Shown here piece after piece: positions 16,898 through 25,027 of a stretch of DNA of 63,043 bases. The stretch comes from Lachnospiraceae bacterium (lineage in GTDB: Bacteria > Bacillota > Clostridia > Lachnospirales > Lachnospiraceae): the NCBI GenBank assembly GCA_017624835.1, contig JAGAMG010000020.1:1-63043 (forward strand), read 5' to 3'. Numbering within the stretch: position 1 is the first letter of the stretch; the number at the start of each line of letters is the position of its first letter. Made by a program: the position numbers and the translations under genes. The notes under the pieces are model-generated. The model ran no database searches, was not told where the DNA came from, and saw only the letters and a list, made by a program, of their open reading frames with translations.

Positions 16898-17995
16898 ATG
16901 GCCGGTTCAACATTCGGAACAATCTTTAAAATAACAACTTGGGGAGAATCCCACGGCAAAGCCTTGGGTGTAGTAATCGACGGCTGTCCTGCCGGTTTAC
17001 CTTTGAACGAAGCGGATATTCAGCGTTATCTGAATCGGCGCAAGCCCGGCACAAGCAATATTACCACTCCCAGAAAGGAAGACGACGAGGTGGAAATCTT
17101 ATCCGGTGTTTTTGAAGGACGTACCACAGGGACTCCCATTTCCTTAATGGTAAAAAATACTTCACAGATTTCCAAGGATTACAGTGAAATTGCCTCCTAC
17201 TATCGTCCCGGTCATGCAGATTATACCTTTGACCAAAAATATGGCTTTCGGGATTATCGGGGTGGCGGACGTTCCTCCGGTCGGGAAACCATAGGCCGAG
17301 TGGCAGCCGGTGCCGTTGCCTGCAAAATCTTGGAACAGCTTGGCGTTCAGGTAACCGCCTATACCCGTTCCATCGGTAATGTTTCTATCAATCCTGAAAA
17401 CTTTGACCGAAATGCCATCTTAAACACCGTAACTGCCATGCCTGATTACGAAGCCGACAAGGCTGCCGTAGCTTTTCTGGAAAATGCACGCAAAAGCTCA
17501 GATTCCGTAGGTGGTTGTATGGAATGTATGGTGGAGGGTGTGCCCGCCGGAATCGGAGAACCGGTTTTTGAAAAACTGGACGCCAATCTCGCTAAAGCCA
17601 TAATGTCCATCGGTGCAGTTAAAGCTGTGGAAATCGGTGACGGAACGGCAGTTTCTTCCCGTCTTGGCAGCAAAAATAATGATTCCTTCCGTATAAAGGA
17701 TTCATCAATCGTAAAGCAAACCAATCATGCCGGCGGCATTCTTGGTGGTATCAGTGATGGCGATACAATTATTGTTCGTGCCCATGTGAAACCCACCCCT
17801 TCCATTTTTCAGACACAACAAACTGTCAATAAAAGTATGGAAGAAATTGATATCCAGATTAAAGGAAGACATGACCCCATTATTGTTCCACGAGCTGTTG
17901 TGGTTATGGAATGTATGACTGCATTAACCGTGCTGGATGCTATGCTGGTTAATACGAGCTCCACCATGGATGGATTGGAACGATTCTATAAATAA
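16898..17995 (+). CDS. aroC: Chorismate synthase
   Basis: 365 aa. Final step of the shikimate pathway, EPSP to chorismate, using reduced FMN. Family signatures are all present: GESHGKALGVVIDGCPAG near the N-terminus, GHADYTFDQKYG, FRDYRGGGRSSGRETIGRVA at about 118-137, and the C-terminal RHDPIIVPRAVVVMECMTAL. Start with GGAGG seven bases upstream. A single gene with its own promoter and terminator, one of the few plus-strand genes here. No other aro genes are in the window. Confidence 0.97.
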   Translation: MAGSTFGTIFKITTWGESHGKALGVVIDGCPAGLPLNEADIQRYLNRRKPGTSNITTPRKEDDEVEILSGVFEGRTTGTPISLMVKNTSQISKDYSEIASYYRPGHADYTFDQKYGFRDYRGGGRSSGRETIGRVAAGAVACKILEQLGVQVTAYTRSIGNVSINPENFDRNAILNTVTAMPDYEADKAAVAFLENARKSSDSVGGCMECMVEGVPAGIGEPVFEKLDANLAKAIMSIGAVKAVEIGDGTAVSSRLGSKNNDSFRIKDSSIVKQTNHAGGILGGISDGDTIIVRAHVKPTPSIFQTQQTVNKSMEEIDIQIKGRHDPIIVPRAVVVMECMTALTVLDAMLVNTSSTMDGLERFYK

Positions 17996-18028
17996 TAAAA
18001 AATATGTGCCTAAGTCACACCATTAGAA

Positions 18029-18067
18029 AAGGACTGTCCACAATTTTGTGAACAGTCCTTCTTTTTT
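18029..18067. terminator. Terminator after aroC (probably bidirectional)
   Basis: AAGGACTGT (18029-18037) / ACAGTCCTT (18052-18060) with a further short CAC/GTG pairing inside, followed by CTTTTTT on the plus strand and TTTTCTAA on the minus strand. It sits between the convergent aroC and DUF2752 genes. Confidence 0.85.
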
Positions 18068-18085
18068 AATTTTTGATGCCCATCC

Positions 18086-18502
18086 TTATGGAAAAAGATT
18101 CCTAAGTACCGTAAAAACAAGCAATAATGCTATACATATGTATACACAAATGTTTTCTAAACGGGTCAAACGACAGACACCATTCTTAACATAGGCAATT
18201 ATATTTCTGAAAAATATCCATCCCAATATGGGAAGCTGTATCAGCAACATAGGATGCCAATAGAAAGCTCCTCTTATATCCATCTGTAGCAGTGCCACAC
18301 ACATTCGTGTCACACCACATCCGGGACATTTCCATCCCGTTATCAAATGAAAGATGCAAGGGATTGCCAATCCGGTTGTTTTTACAAACAATCCATAAGC
18401 AACACCCAACAGAAATAACAATAATCCACCTATCAGTACCTGCTTGATACGATATCGTATCGCTACAGGCTCCGTAGCTTCCATTTTACTGTCATTGGAC
18501 AT
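18086..18502 (-). CDS. DUF2752 membrane protein
   Basis: 138 aa with three to four hydrophobic segments. The DUF2752 signature lies after the first helix: IPCIFHLITGWKCPGCGVTR, in which the two Cys of CPGCG are invariant. A conserved short segment with HPM follows (GAFYWHPMLLIQLP). Function of the family is unknown. The ATG overlaps the stop of the DUF4234 gene by one base, so the two proteins are made together. This pairing is common in Firmicutes and often annotated together with TM2-like proteins. Confidence 0.88.
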   Translation of the reverse strand: MSNDSKMEATEPVAIRYRIKQVLIGGLLLFLLGVAYGLFVKTTGLAIPCIFHLITGWKCPGCGVTRMCVALLQMDIRGAFYWHPMLLIQLPILGWIFFRNIIAYVKNGVCRLTRLENICVYICIALLLVFTVLRNLFP

Positions 18503-18840
18503 TATGCAAGCTTGTTTAATTCATTCTGCATTAAAGCATAAGCAATGATACCAAGACCAAAGATGCTTAAAAGCAAATATACAATACCGCTGTTGCTGGA
18601 TTCCATGCCACGGCTCTGCTTTGCTGCATCAATCTTCTCGCCCTGCTTGTATGCCCAATAGAAATAGTAAATACTACAGGTTACAATTGACAGTAAGAAA
18701 GCCACACCACCGGAAGTAGTAAAGGTATTGGATGCGGTATTTGCATCATTATTCAGGCAGATAAACCAATAAATACCATAGATACCACAGGTTACGATGC
18801 TCAGGATAATGCATACTGCAATGTTTCTTTCTTTAATCAT
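18502..18840 (-). CDS. DUF4234 membrane protein
   Basis: 112 aa with three membrane segments. Two copies of the family motif are visible: ILSIVTCGIYGIYWFICL (about 12-29) and LLSIVTCSIYYFYWAYKQG (about 49-67). The third segment near the C-terminus is VYLLLSIFGLGIIAYALMQ. The duplicated SIVTCxIY motif suggests an internal repeat. GGGAG precedes the ATG. It is co-transcribed with the DUF2752 gene. The role is unknown, and no secreted or catalytic domain is present. Confidence 0.85.
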   Translation of the reverse strand: MIKERNIAVCIILSIVTCGIYGIYWFICLNNDANTASNTFTTSGGVAFLLSIVTCSIYYFYWAYKQGEKIDAAKQSRGMESSNSGIVYLLLSIFGLGIIAYALMQNELNKLA

Positions 18841-18984
18841 TTTCTCTCCCTCTCTTTCAAAAAAGTTTACTACTACATATTAGCACAATCCAAGATTTTG
18901 TCTACTGCTTTCCGACATTTTTTTACAATTTTGTATAATATAATCAATTAATACCTATTTATATGTATAAAAATACCATCACAG

Positions 18985-20040
18985 CTACTTGGCTAATTTA
19001 TGGAATAAAATTCGGTTGGGTACCTCCACCTCAATTGCCGGTCCATTCATTACCATGGTTCCTGCTTCCAAATCCACATGGAAAAAGGTCATTTCATTAC
19101 TCTCATGATTTAAGGAAACAATAAATTTATTATTGGGGAAAATATCTGCATCCTTAGGATACTCTCCACTTACCGGCAAACAGAAATTCTTGGTTAACAG
19201 TCCGGTTTTCTTATCCACATTAAATACCACTACAGAATTATCTCCCGCAAGGCTTGTCAGCAGATAATTATAGTCAACGGAAAAACTGAAAGCACTGGCA
19301 CAGATTGCCAAACCTCTGATGGGCTTGATAACCTCGATGGTCTGAATCTTCTCAAAATCCGGATTTCCGTTATGATCCTCATAGGAATATACATCAATAT
19401 AACATTTCAACTCATGAAGAATATAAATAAATCTGCCATCCTCGGATATCTTTATATGTCTTGGTGCGGATTCCATTTCACTGCGGATAATATCCTCCAG
19501 CTTTACCTTTCCCCGTTCCGCATCAAAACGATATACATTTACATGATCCATTCCCTGATCCGCCACCAGCAGATATTTATTATCATGAGTCATACGGGCA
19601 CAATTGATATGGGGACGGAAATTTCGCTCTGCAATACTTCCCAGACCCTTATGGAAAATTTCATCCGTAATTTCACCAATGGAGCCATCCTCTTTTAATC
19701 GTAATACTGTCAGCTTGCCATCATGATAGCCTGCTACAAATAAATATTTATCCTCATAATCTGTTGACAAATAACAGCCTCTCATTCCGTTAATGGGGCC
19801 AAAGTTCAACAGCTCCAGATTACCATCCTCTAAAATAGCGTAAGCCTCCACACCAAAATCTGTTATGGAATATAGGTATTTGCCATTATGGGAAAGAGTC
19901 AGGTAAGAGGAATTGGTAATCTGTACCTTATCCTTTTCCGTAAAACGTCCTTCCTGCATGTCTACATCATAAACTCTGATTCCGTGTCCGTCTCCTCTTG
20001 TATATGTTGAAACATATGCTACATACTTTTCTTCTGCCAT
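18985..20040 (-). CDS. Lactonase-family beta-propeller (6-phosphogluconolactonase-like)
   Basis: 351 aa. A seven-bladed propeller of the family that includes the non-homologous 6-phosphogluconolactonase Pgl. Repeated blades are visible as SSYLTLSHNGKYLYSIT, RMTHDNKYLLVADQG, HIKISEDGRFIYILHEL and ADIFPNNKFIVSLNHES. No signal peptide, so cytoplasmic. An in-frame start 16 codons upstream has no ribosome site, while GGAGGT lies eight bases before the ATG at 20040. It is divergent from potA. Many members lack tested activity, so the reaction is a family-level guess. Confidence 0.85.
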   Translation of the reverse strand: MAEEKYVAYVSTYTRGDGHGIRVYDVDMQEGRFTEKDKVQITNSSYLTLSHNGKYLYSITDFGVEAYAILEDGNLELLNFGPINGMRGCYLSTDYEDKYLFVAGYHDGKLTVLRLKEDGSIGEITDEIFHKGLGSIAERNFRPHINCARMTHDNKYLLVADQGMDHVNVYRFDAERGKVKLEDIIRSEMESAPRHIKISEDGRFIYILHELKCYIDVYSYEDHNGNPDFEKIQTIEVIKPIRGLAICASAFSFSVDYNYLLTSLAGDNSVVVFNVDKKTGLLTKNFCLPVSGEYPKDADIFPNNKFIVSLNHESNEMTFFHVDLEAGTMVMNGPAIEVEVPNRILFHKLAK

Positions 20041-20118
20041 TCTAACAACCTCCTCAAGTCTATGCGAATATTTTAGCACAAAACCCATAAATGTAAAACA
20101 CTTTTCCCCAAATTTGCG

Positions 20119-20147
20119 TTGACTTTCTGTCGATTTATGTATATCAT
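20119..20147 (+). promoter_or_regulatory. Promoter of the potABCD operon
   Basis: TTGACT (20119-20124), 17-bp spacer, TATCAT (20142-20147), 52 bp ahead of the potA start. It lies in the short divergent gap next to the lactonase gene. Confidence 0.6.
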
Positions 20148-20199
20148 TGACTTAATTTGTATTGTATTAGAATCAGGGAATCAGAAAGGGAAAAAATAC

Positions 20200-21273
20200 A
20201 TGAAAAACGCTTTGGTGAATTTAGTGAATATCACAAAATCATTTGGTGACCAGATGATTCTGGATGACCTTAATCTCTATATTCGTGAGAATGAGTTTTT
20301 GACCCTTTTAGGTCCCAGTGGCTGCGGAAAAACCACTACCTTACGCATTTTGGGTGGTTTTGAAACACCTGACAAGGGTCAGGTTATTTTTGATGGTAAG
20401 GATATTACTAATCTGCCTCCCAACAAACGCAATCTGAATACTGTTTTTCAGAAATATGCTCTCTTTACCCATATGACCATTGCGGAAAACATTGCATTCG
20501 GATTGAAAATCAAAAATAAAAGCAAGACTTATATTGATGACAAAATCAAATATGCCTTAAAGCTGGTAAATTTAGACGGCTATGAAAACCGTATGCCGGA
20601 TTCCTTAAGCGGCGGACAGCAACAGCGTATCGCCATTGCCCGTGCTATTGTAAACGAACCCAAACTTCTGCTGTTGGATGAGCCTTTAGGTGCTTTGGAT
20701 TTGAAGCTTCGTCAGGACATGCAGTATGAGCTGATTCGATTAAAAAATGAGCTGGGCATCACCTTTATTTATGTTACTCATGACCAGGAGGAAGCCCTTA
20801 CCATGTCCGATACCATTGTGGTTATGAATCAGGGCTATATCCAGCAAATCGGTACTCCCGAAAACATTTACAATGAGCCGGAAAACGCTTTCGTTGCAGA
20901 CTTTATCGGTGACAGTAATATTATTGGTGCTACCATGATTCAGGATCGTCTGGTTGAGATTTTAGGTGCCCGTTTTGCCTGTGTGGATGAGGGCTTCGGT
21001 ACCAATAAACCCGTTGATGTTGTGATTCGTCCTGAGGATGTGGAATTGGTTGCTCCCGAGGAAGGTACCATTCAGGGTACTGTTACCCATTTGATTTTTA
21101 AGGGTGTTCACTATGAAATGGAAGTGGAAGCTAATGGCTATGAATGGCTTGTTCAATCCACCAGAATGTGTCCCGTTGGTACCCATGTAGGCATTAAAGT
21201 AGACCCCTTCAACATTCAGATTATGAACAAACCGGAATCCGAGGACGAGGAGGCTGTAGGCGTAAATGAATAA
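20200..21273 (+). CDS. potA: Spermidine/putrescine ABC transporter, ATPase PotA
   Basis: 357 aa. Walker [11 protein letters not shown] (about 38-47), the ABC signature LSGGQQQR, Walker [13 protein letters not shown] and the switch His in YVTHDQEE. The C-terminal 100 residues are the TOBE-like domain of PotA ([12 protein letters not shown]). I start at the ATG at 20200, behind AAAGGG. The longer in-frame start at 20119 falls on the promoter's -35 box. The stop overlaps potB by 8 bp. Imports polyamines with the two downstream proteins. Confidence 0.93.
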   Translation: MKNALVNLVNITKSFGDQMILDDLNLYIRENEFLTLLGPSGCGKTTTLRILGGFETPDKGQVIFDGKDITNLPPNKRNLNTVFQKYALFTHMTIAENIAFGLKIKNKSKTYIDDKIKYALKLVNLDGYENRMPDSLSGGQQQRIAIARAIVNEPKLLLLDEPLGALDLKLRQDMQYELIRLKNELGITFIYVTHDQEEALTMSDTIVVMNQGYIQQIGTPENIYNEPENAFVADFIGDSNIIGATMIQDRLVEILGARFACVDEGFGTNKPVDVVIRPEDVELVAPEEGTIQGTVTHLIFKGVHYEMEVEANGYEWLVQSTRMCPVGTHVGIKVDPFNIQIMNKPESEDEEAVGVNE

Positions 21274-22078
21274 GAAAATGTTGTCCGCTCCTTTTCTCTT
21301 CTGGTCAGCCCTGTTTATTATCATTCCCTTATGTATGGTATTCTACTATGGTCTGACCGACAAAAACGGAGCCTTTACTCTTGAAAATGTTATGGCAATT
21401 GCAACTCCCGAGCATTCCAAGGCACTTTGGGAGGCATTAAAGCTATCGGTAATCAGCACCATTATCTGTTTACTGCTGGCTTATCCCCTTGCCATGATTC
21501 TTTGTAATTTAAATGTAAATCAAAATTCTTTTATTATTATGATTTTTGTTCTGCCCATGTGGATGAATTTCTTGCTTCGTACCCTCGCATGGCAGACCCT
21601 TTTAGAAAAAACCGGAGTTATCAACAGCGTACTTGGTTTTTTTCATTTGCCAACGTTAAATATCATTAATACTCCATCCGCTATCGTATTGGGTATGGTA
21701 TATAATTTCCTGCCCTTTATGGTATTACCTCTATATAATGTGCTTGTAAAAATTGACCGAAATGTTATCAATGCTGCACGTGACCTGGGAGCCAATGAAT
21801 TACAGACCTTTATGAAAATTATTTTCCCTTTAAGTCTTCCCGGGATGTTTAGCGGTATTACCATGGTATTTGTGCCGGCTCTGACCACCTTTGTTATTTC
21901 CAAAATGCTGGGTGGCAGCAAAATCTTATTAATCGGTAACATAATCGAACAGGAATTTACCCAGACCGGCAATTGGAATCTGGGAAGCGGTCTTTCCATC
22001 GTGCTGATGCTCTTTATTATCTTTAATATGGTTATCAGCACCGTAACCGATAAAGATGGCGAGGTAAATGCCTTATGA
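21266..22078 (+). CDS. potB: Spermidine/putrescine ABC transporter, permease PotB
   Basis: 270 aa with six predicted membrane helices. The EAA loop that contacts the ATPase is visible as [20 protein letters not shown] (about 171-190), followed by LPGMFSGI. The size and order match PotB. Its start lies inside the end of potA and its stop overlaps potCD by 4 bp, so all three are translationally coupled. Forms the membrane channel with the PotC part of the next protein. Confidence 0.93.
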   Translation: MNKKMLSAPFLFWSALFIIIPLCMVFYYGLTDKNGAFTLENVMAIATPEHSKALWEALKLSVISTIICLLLAYPLAMILCNLNVNQNSFIIMIFVLPMWMNFLLRTLAWQTLLEKTGVINSVLGFFHLPTLNIINTPSAIVLGMVYNFLPFMVLPLYNVLVKIDRNVINAARDLGANELQTFMKIIFPLSLPGMFSGITMVFVPALTTFVISKMLGGSKILLIGNIIEQEFTQTGNWNLGSGLSIVLMLFIIFNMVISTVTDKDGEVNAL

Positions 22079-23937
22079 TGAGAAATGCTGCAAGAAAAAT
22101 CTATATTTTCCTGATATTTATCTTTTTATACGCTCCTATTATTGCCCTTATTGTGCTATCCTTTAATGCCAGCAGAACCAGAGCTAAATGGGGCGGCTTT
22201 ACCTTAAAATGGTATGGTGAGCTTTTTCAAAACAAGGTAATTCTTCAAGCTCTTTGGAATACTTTGGCAATCGCACTGCTGTCCGCATTGATTGCTACCG
22301 TAATAGGAACCATAGCCTGCATTTCCATGCAGGGAATGAAGAGACGCAACCGCACCATTCTCATGGGTATTACCAATATTCCCATGCTGAATGCGGAAAT
22401 CGTAACAGGTATTTCCCTGATGCTCTTATTCATCAGTTTAGGCATCAAATTTGGTTTCATGACCATATTATTGGCTCATATTACCTTCAATATTCCTTAT
22501 GTAATTTTAAGTGTTATGCCCCGTATGAAGCAGTTAAATCCCAGCACCTATGAAGCAGCACTTGATCTGGGTGCCTCCCATATGCAGGCATTTTTCAAGG
22601 TGGTATTTCCGGATATTCTGCCGGGTATTTTGTCCGGTTCTTTAATGGCATTTACCATGTCATTGGATGATTTTATTATTACCCATTTTACAAAAGGTCC
22701 CGGTATTGATACTCTCTCCACCAAGATATATACGGAAGTAAAAAAAGGCATTAAACCGGAAATGTATGCCCTCTCTTCCCTTATTTTTATTACTGTTTTA
22801 ATATTATTGATTTTGGTAAACTGCACCCCTAAAACAGAACCCAAAAAAGAAATTACGGAACGCTCCAAAAATTCTTCCAAAAAATGGATTGCTGCTGTTG
22901 TCTGCGTCATTCTCTGTATTGTAGCTGTGTTTGGTTTTTCTACTTTTAAGTCCAACCAGAGCAATGAGGTGTATGTTTTCAATTGGGGAGAATATATTGA
23001 CCCGGAAGTACTTGTTATGTTTGAAGAAGAAACAGGCATTAAGGTTATTTACGATGAATATGAAACCAATGAAATCATGTATCCCAAGGTGGAAGCCGGA
23101 ACCTCTGCATATGATGTTATCTGCCCCTCCGATTACATGATTCAAAAAATGATTGAAAATGATTTACTCCAAGAATTGGACTTTGATAATATGCCCAATG
23201 CAGTTGCCAATATCGGTGCACAATATTACGAGCAGTCCGCTGCCTTCGACCCCGGTAACAAGTATTGTGTTCCCTACTGCTGGGGAACTGTAGGTATTCT
23301 GTACAATAAGACCATGGTGGAGGAACCGGTAGACAGCTGGTCCATTCTGTGGGATGAAAAGTATGCCAATAATATCCTCATGCAGGATTCCGTCCGTGAT
23401 GCATTTATGGTAGGCTTAAAGCTGAATGGCTTCTCCATGAATACCTTAAATGAAAATGAGCTGCAAATTGCAAAGGAAGCACTTATCAAGCAGAAACCCC
23501 TGGTTCAGGCATATGTGGTTGACCAGGTTCGTGATAAAATGATTGGTGGCGAAGCTGCTTTGGGCGTTATTTACTCCGGTGAAGCAATTTACACCCAACA
23601 GGAAAATGCAGATTTGGAATACGTGATTCCCAAGGAGGGCACCAATGTATGGATTGACGGCTGGGTAGTTCCCAAAAATGCTCCTAACAAGAAAAATGCT
23701 GAAATCTTCATTGATTATATGTGTCGCGAGGACATTGCCTTGATGAACTTTGAATATATTACCTACTCCACTCCCAATGAAGCAGCAAGAGCATTAATTG
23801 AGGATGAAGAAATTAGAAATTCCTCCATCGCATTCCCTGATTTATCACAGTATCAGAATCTGGAAACCTTTAATTATCTTGGCGAAGATGGGGATGAGCT
23901 TTACAACAGTCTTTGGAAGGAAGCTATGTCCTACTAA
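22075..23937 (+). CDS. potCD: PotC permease fused to PotD polyamine-binding protein
   Basis: 620 aa in one frame. Residues 1-255 are PotC, with six helices and the EAA loop AALDLGASHMQAFFKVVFPD (about 163-182). After a Lys/Ser-rich linker a seventh helix follows at about 268-292 (WIAAVVCVILCIVAVFGF). From about 298 to the end it is PotD: VYVFNWGEYIDPEVL, YDVICPSDYMI, VPYCWGTVGILYN and DGWVVPKNAPNKKNAEIFID. The binding protein is thus held at the outer face by a membrane helix instead of a lipid anchor. A normal lipobox is absent. A terminator follows. Such fusions are known in Firmicutes. Confidence 0.93.
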   Translation: MMRNAARKIYIFLIFIFLYAPIIALIVLSFNASRTRAKWGGFTLKWYGELFQNKVILQALWNTLAIALLSALIATVIGTIACISMQGMKRRNRTILMGITNIPMLNAEIVTGISLMLLFISLGIKFGFMTILLAHITFNIPYVILSVMPRMKQLNPSTYEAALDLGASHMQAFFKVVFPDILPGILSGSLMAFTMSLDDFIITHFTKGPGIDTLSTKIYTEVKKGIKPEMYALSSLIFITVLILLILVNCTPKTEPKKEITERSKNSSKKWIAAVVCVILCIVAVFGFSTFKSNQSNEVYVFNWGEYIDPEVLVMFEEETGIKVIYDEYETNEIMYPKVEAGTSAYDVICPSDYMIQKMIENDLLQELDFDNMPNAVANIGAQYYEQSAAFDPGNKYCVPYCWGTVGILYNKTMVEEPVDSWSILWDEKYANNILMQDSVRDAFMVGLKLNGFSMNTLNENELQIAKEALIKQKPLVQAYVVDQVRDKMIGGEAALGVIYSGEAIYTQQENADLEYVIPKEGTNVWIDGWVVPKNAPNKKNAEIFIDYMCREDIALMNFEYITYSTPNEAARALIEDEEIRNSSIAFPDLSQYQNLETFNYLGEDGDELYNSLWKEAMSY

Positions 23938-23948
23938 CGCAATGAATT

Positions 23949-23990
23949 AGCTCCTATGATATAAATAGTTATATCATAGGAGCTTTTCTT
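23949..23990 (+). terminator. Terminator of potABCD
   Basis: Perfect 15-bp stem AGCTCCTATGATATA (23949-23963) / TATATCATAGGAGCT (23970-23984), 6-nt loop, then TTTTCTT. No T-run on the other strand, so it acts on plus-strand transcripts. Confidence 0.9.
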
Positions 23991-24032
23991 AATGCTTATA
24001 AAATTATACTTTACTGCCAGATGCCTAATTTA

Positions 24033-24407
24033 TTAACACCCACAGTCACATCCATCATTTCGTCTGTCAGACCATCCGTCCCTATCACCTCGTCTGTCGT
24101 AATTGGAATCATTATCCAGCTTACAATACTCAGATCTTAAAGGAGGCATAATTCTCTCCTGACGGTTGGATACTCTGTCGCAGGCTTCTTCACAAATTTC
24201 CTCACAAATATCTTCACATGCCTTCTGACATGCTTTTTCACATTTTTTCTCGCAACATTTCTCACAATGATTATTTCCACTGTTGTGGTTTCCACAATTG
24301 TTATTTCCACAATTATTTCCGCAACCATTATTTGCAGAATTATTATTTCCACAGCCGTTATTTTTTCCACAGCAGCACAGTAAAAGTAATATCCAGATAC
24401 AGTTCAT
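24033..24407 (-). CDS. Cys/Asn-rich small protein with an eight-step Cys ladder
   Basis: 124 aa, 21 of them Cys. Residues 1-13 are a hydrophobic start, MNCIWILLLLCCC. Residues 14-47 are Asn/Gly/Cys low-complexity sequence (CGNNCGNNNCGN). Residues 48-76 place Cys at 48, 52, 56, 60, 64, 68, 72 and 76, exactly every fourth residue, between Glu/Lys (CEKKCEKACQKACEDICEEI). On a helix this makes a stripe of thiols. The tail is charged, with DRRGDRDGWSDRRNDG and a final CDCGC. It has a likely promoter of its own and a ribosome site AAAGGATAGG. Spore-coat-like or metal-binding proteins come to mind, but I do not recognise a family. Confidence 0.75.
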   Translation of the reverse strand: MNCIWILLLLCCCGKNNGCGNNNSANNGCGNNCGNNNCGNHNSGNNHCEKCCEKKCEKACQKACEDICEEICEEACDRVSNRQERIMPPLRSEYCKLDNDSNYDRRGDRDGWSDRRNDGCDCGC

Positions 24408-24436
24408 ACAATACCTATCCTTTTCTTATTTACTGT

Positions 24437-24466
24437 ATCTTATTCGCGTTTTCCCTACTGTTGCAA
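24437..24466 (-). promoter_or_regulatory. Possible promoter of the Cys-rich gene
   Basis: TTGCAA (24461-24466), 18-bp spacer, TAAGAT (plus 24437-24442) on the minus strand, in the gap between the DUF5662 stop and the Cys-rich start. I see no clear sporulation-sigma boxes. Confidence 0.45.
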
Positions 24467-24478
24467 GTCCATCCGTTT

Positions 24479-25027
24479 TTAGGAAGATTTTTTGCCTTTT
24501 ACTAATTCTTTCTTAATACAGCGGAAGGTCTTCTCTTCTCCTTCTTCTGCCAGCATAGTCAGCATACGAAGCAGTTTTTGTCTGGTATCTTCATGAAGAG
24601 GAGCTCTGTCCGTTCCCTTATAATAATATTTCAAGGCAGAGGCATCTGTATAAGCTGTTCCTTCATAAACCTTACTGGCAGCAATTCTGTCCATTATCAT
24701 TTCTGCAATATATTTATCCGGCATGGGTACCGGTGCCATACCGCCCGGTATCGCCTGCATACTATAGTCCACCCAATATTCATAATGATGCTTATTTCTA
24801 CCCTTATGGTGAAGCCATGCACTGGAGTAACCTATATCTTCTCTCTCTGCATTGTTGGGACTTCTGTCTCCCTGAAAATATTTTACCCCTACCCCAAACT
24901 CCGACGGGCTGTATTTTGACATATCATGTAGCAAGCCCTGCTTATAAAGTCCTACCTGAAAACATCCCTTTGCAACTAATATTTTGTGATAGGTTATTGT
25001 TTTAAAATGCTTCCATATCTTACTCAT
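24479..25027 (-). CDS. DUF5662 family protein
   Basis: 182 aa, soluble. The opening WKHFKTITYHKILVAKGCF and the following GLLHDMSKYSPSEF, WLHHKGRNKHHYEYW and MPDKYIAEMIMDRIAASKVY are the hallmarks of DUF5662. It is a family rich in conserved His/Asp (LHDMSK, HHKGRNKHH) that resembles HD-type metal sites. No activity is established as far as I know. Starts inside the end of the GH13 gene (ATGA overlap), so the two are co-translated. Residue pattern suggests a metal-dependent hydrolase; that is inference. Confidence 0.85.
   Translation of the reverse strand: MSKIWKHFKTITYHKILVAKGCFQVGLYKQGLLHDMSKYSPSEFGVGVKYFQGDRSPNNAEREDIGYSSAWLHHKGRNKHHYEYWVDYSMQAIPGGMAPVPMPDKYIAEMIMDRIAASKVYEGTAYTDASALKYYYKGTDRAPLHEDTRQKLLRMLTMLAEEGEEKTFRCIKKELVKGKKSS

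Noticed and set aside
24033-24407. Cys-rich protein as bacteriocin precursor
   Set aside because: No leader cleavage motif and no modification or export genes nearby.
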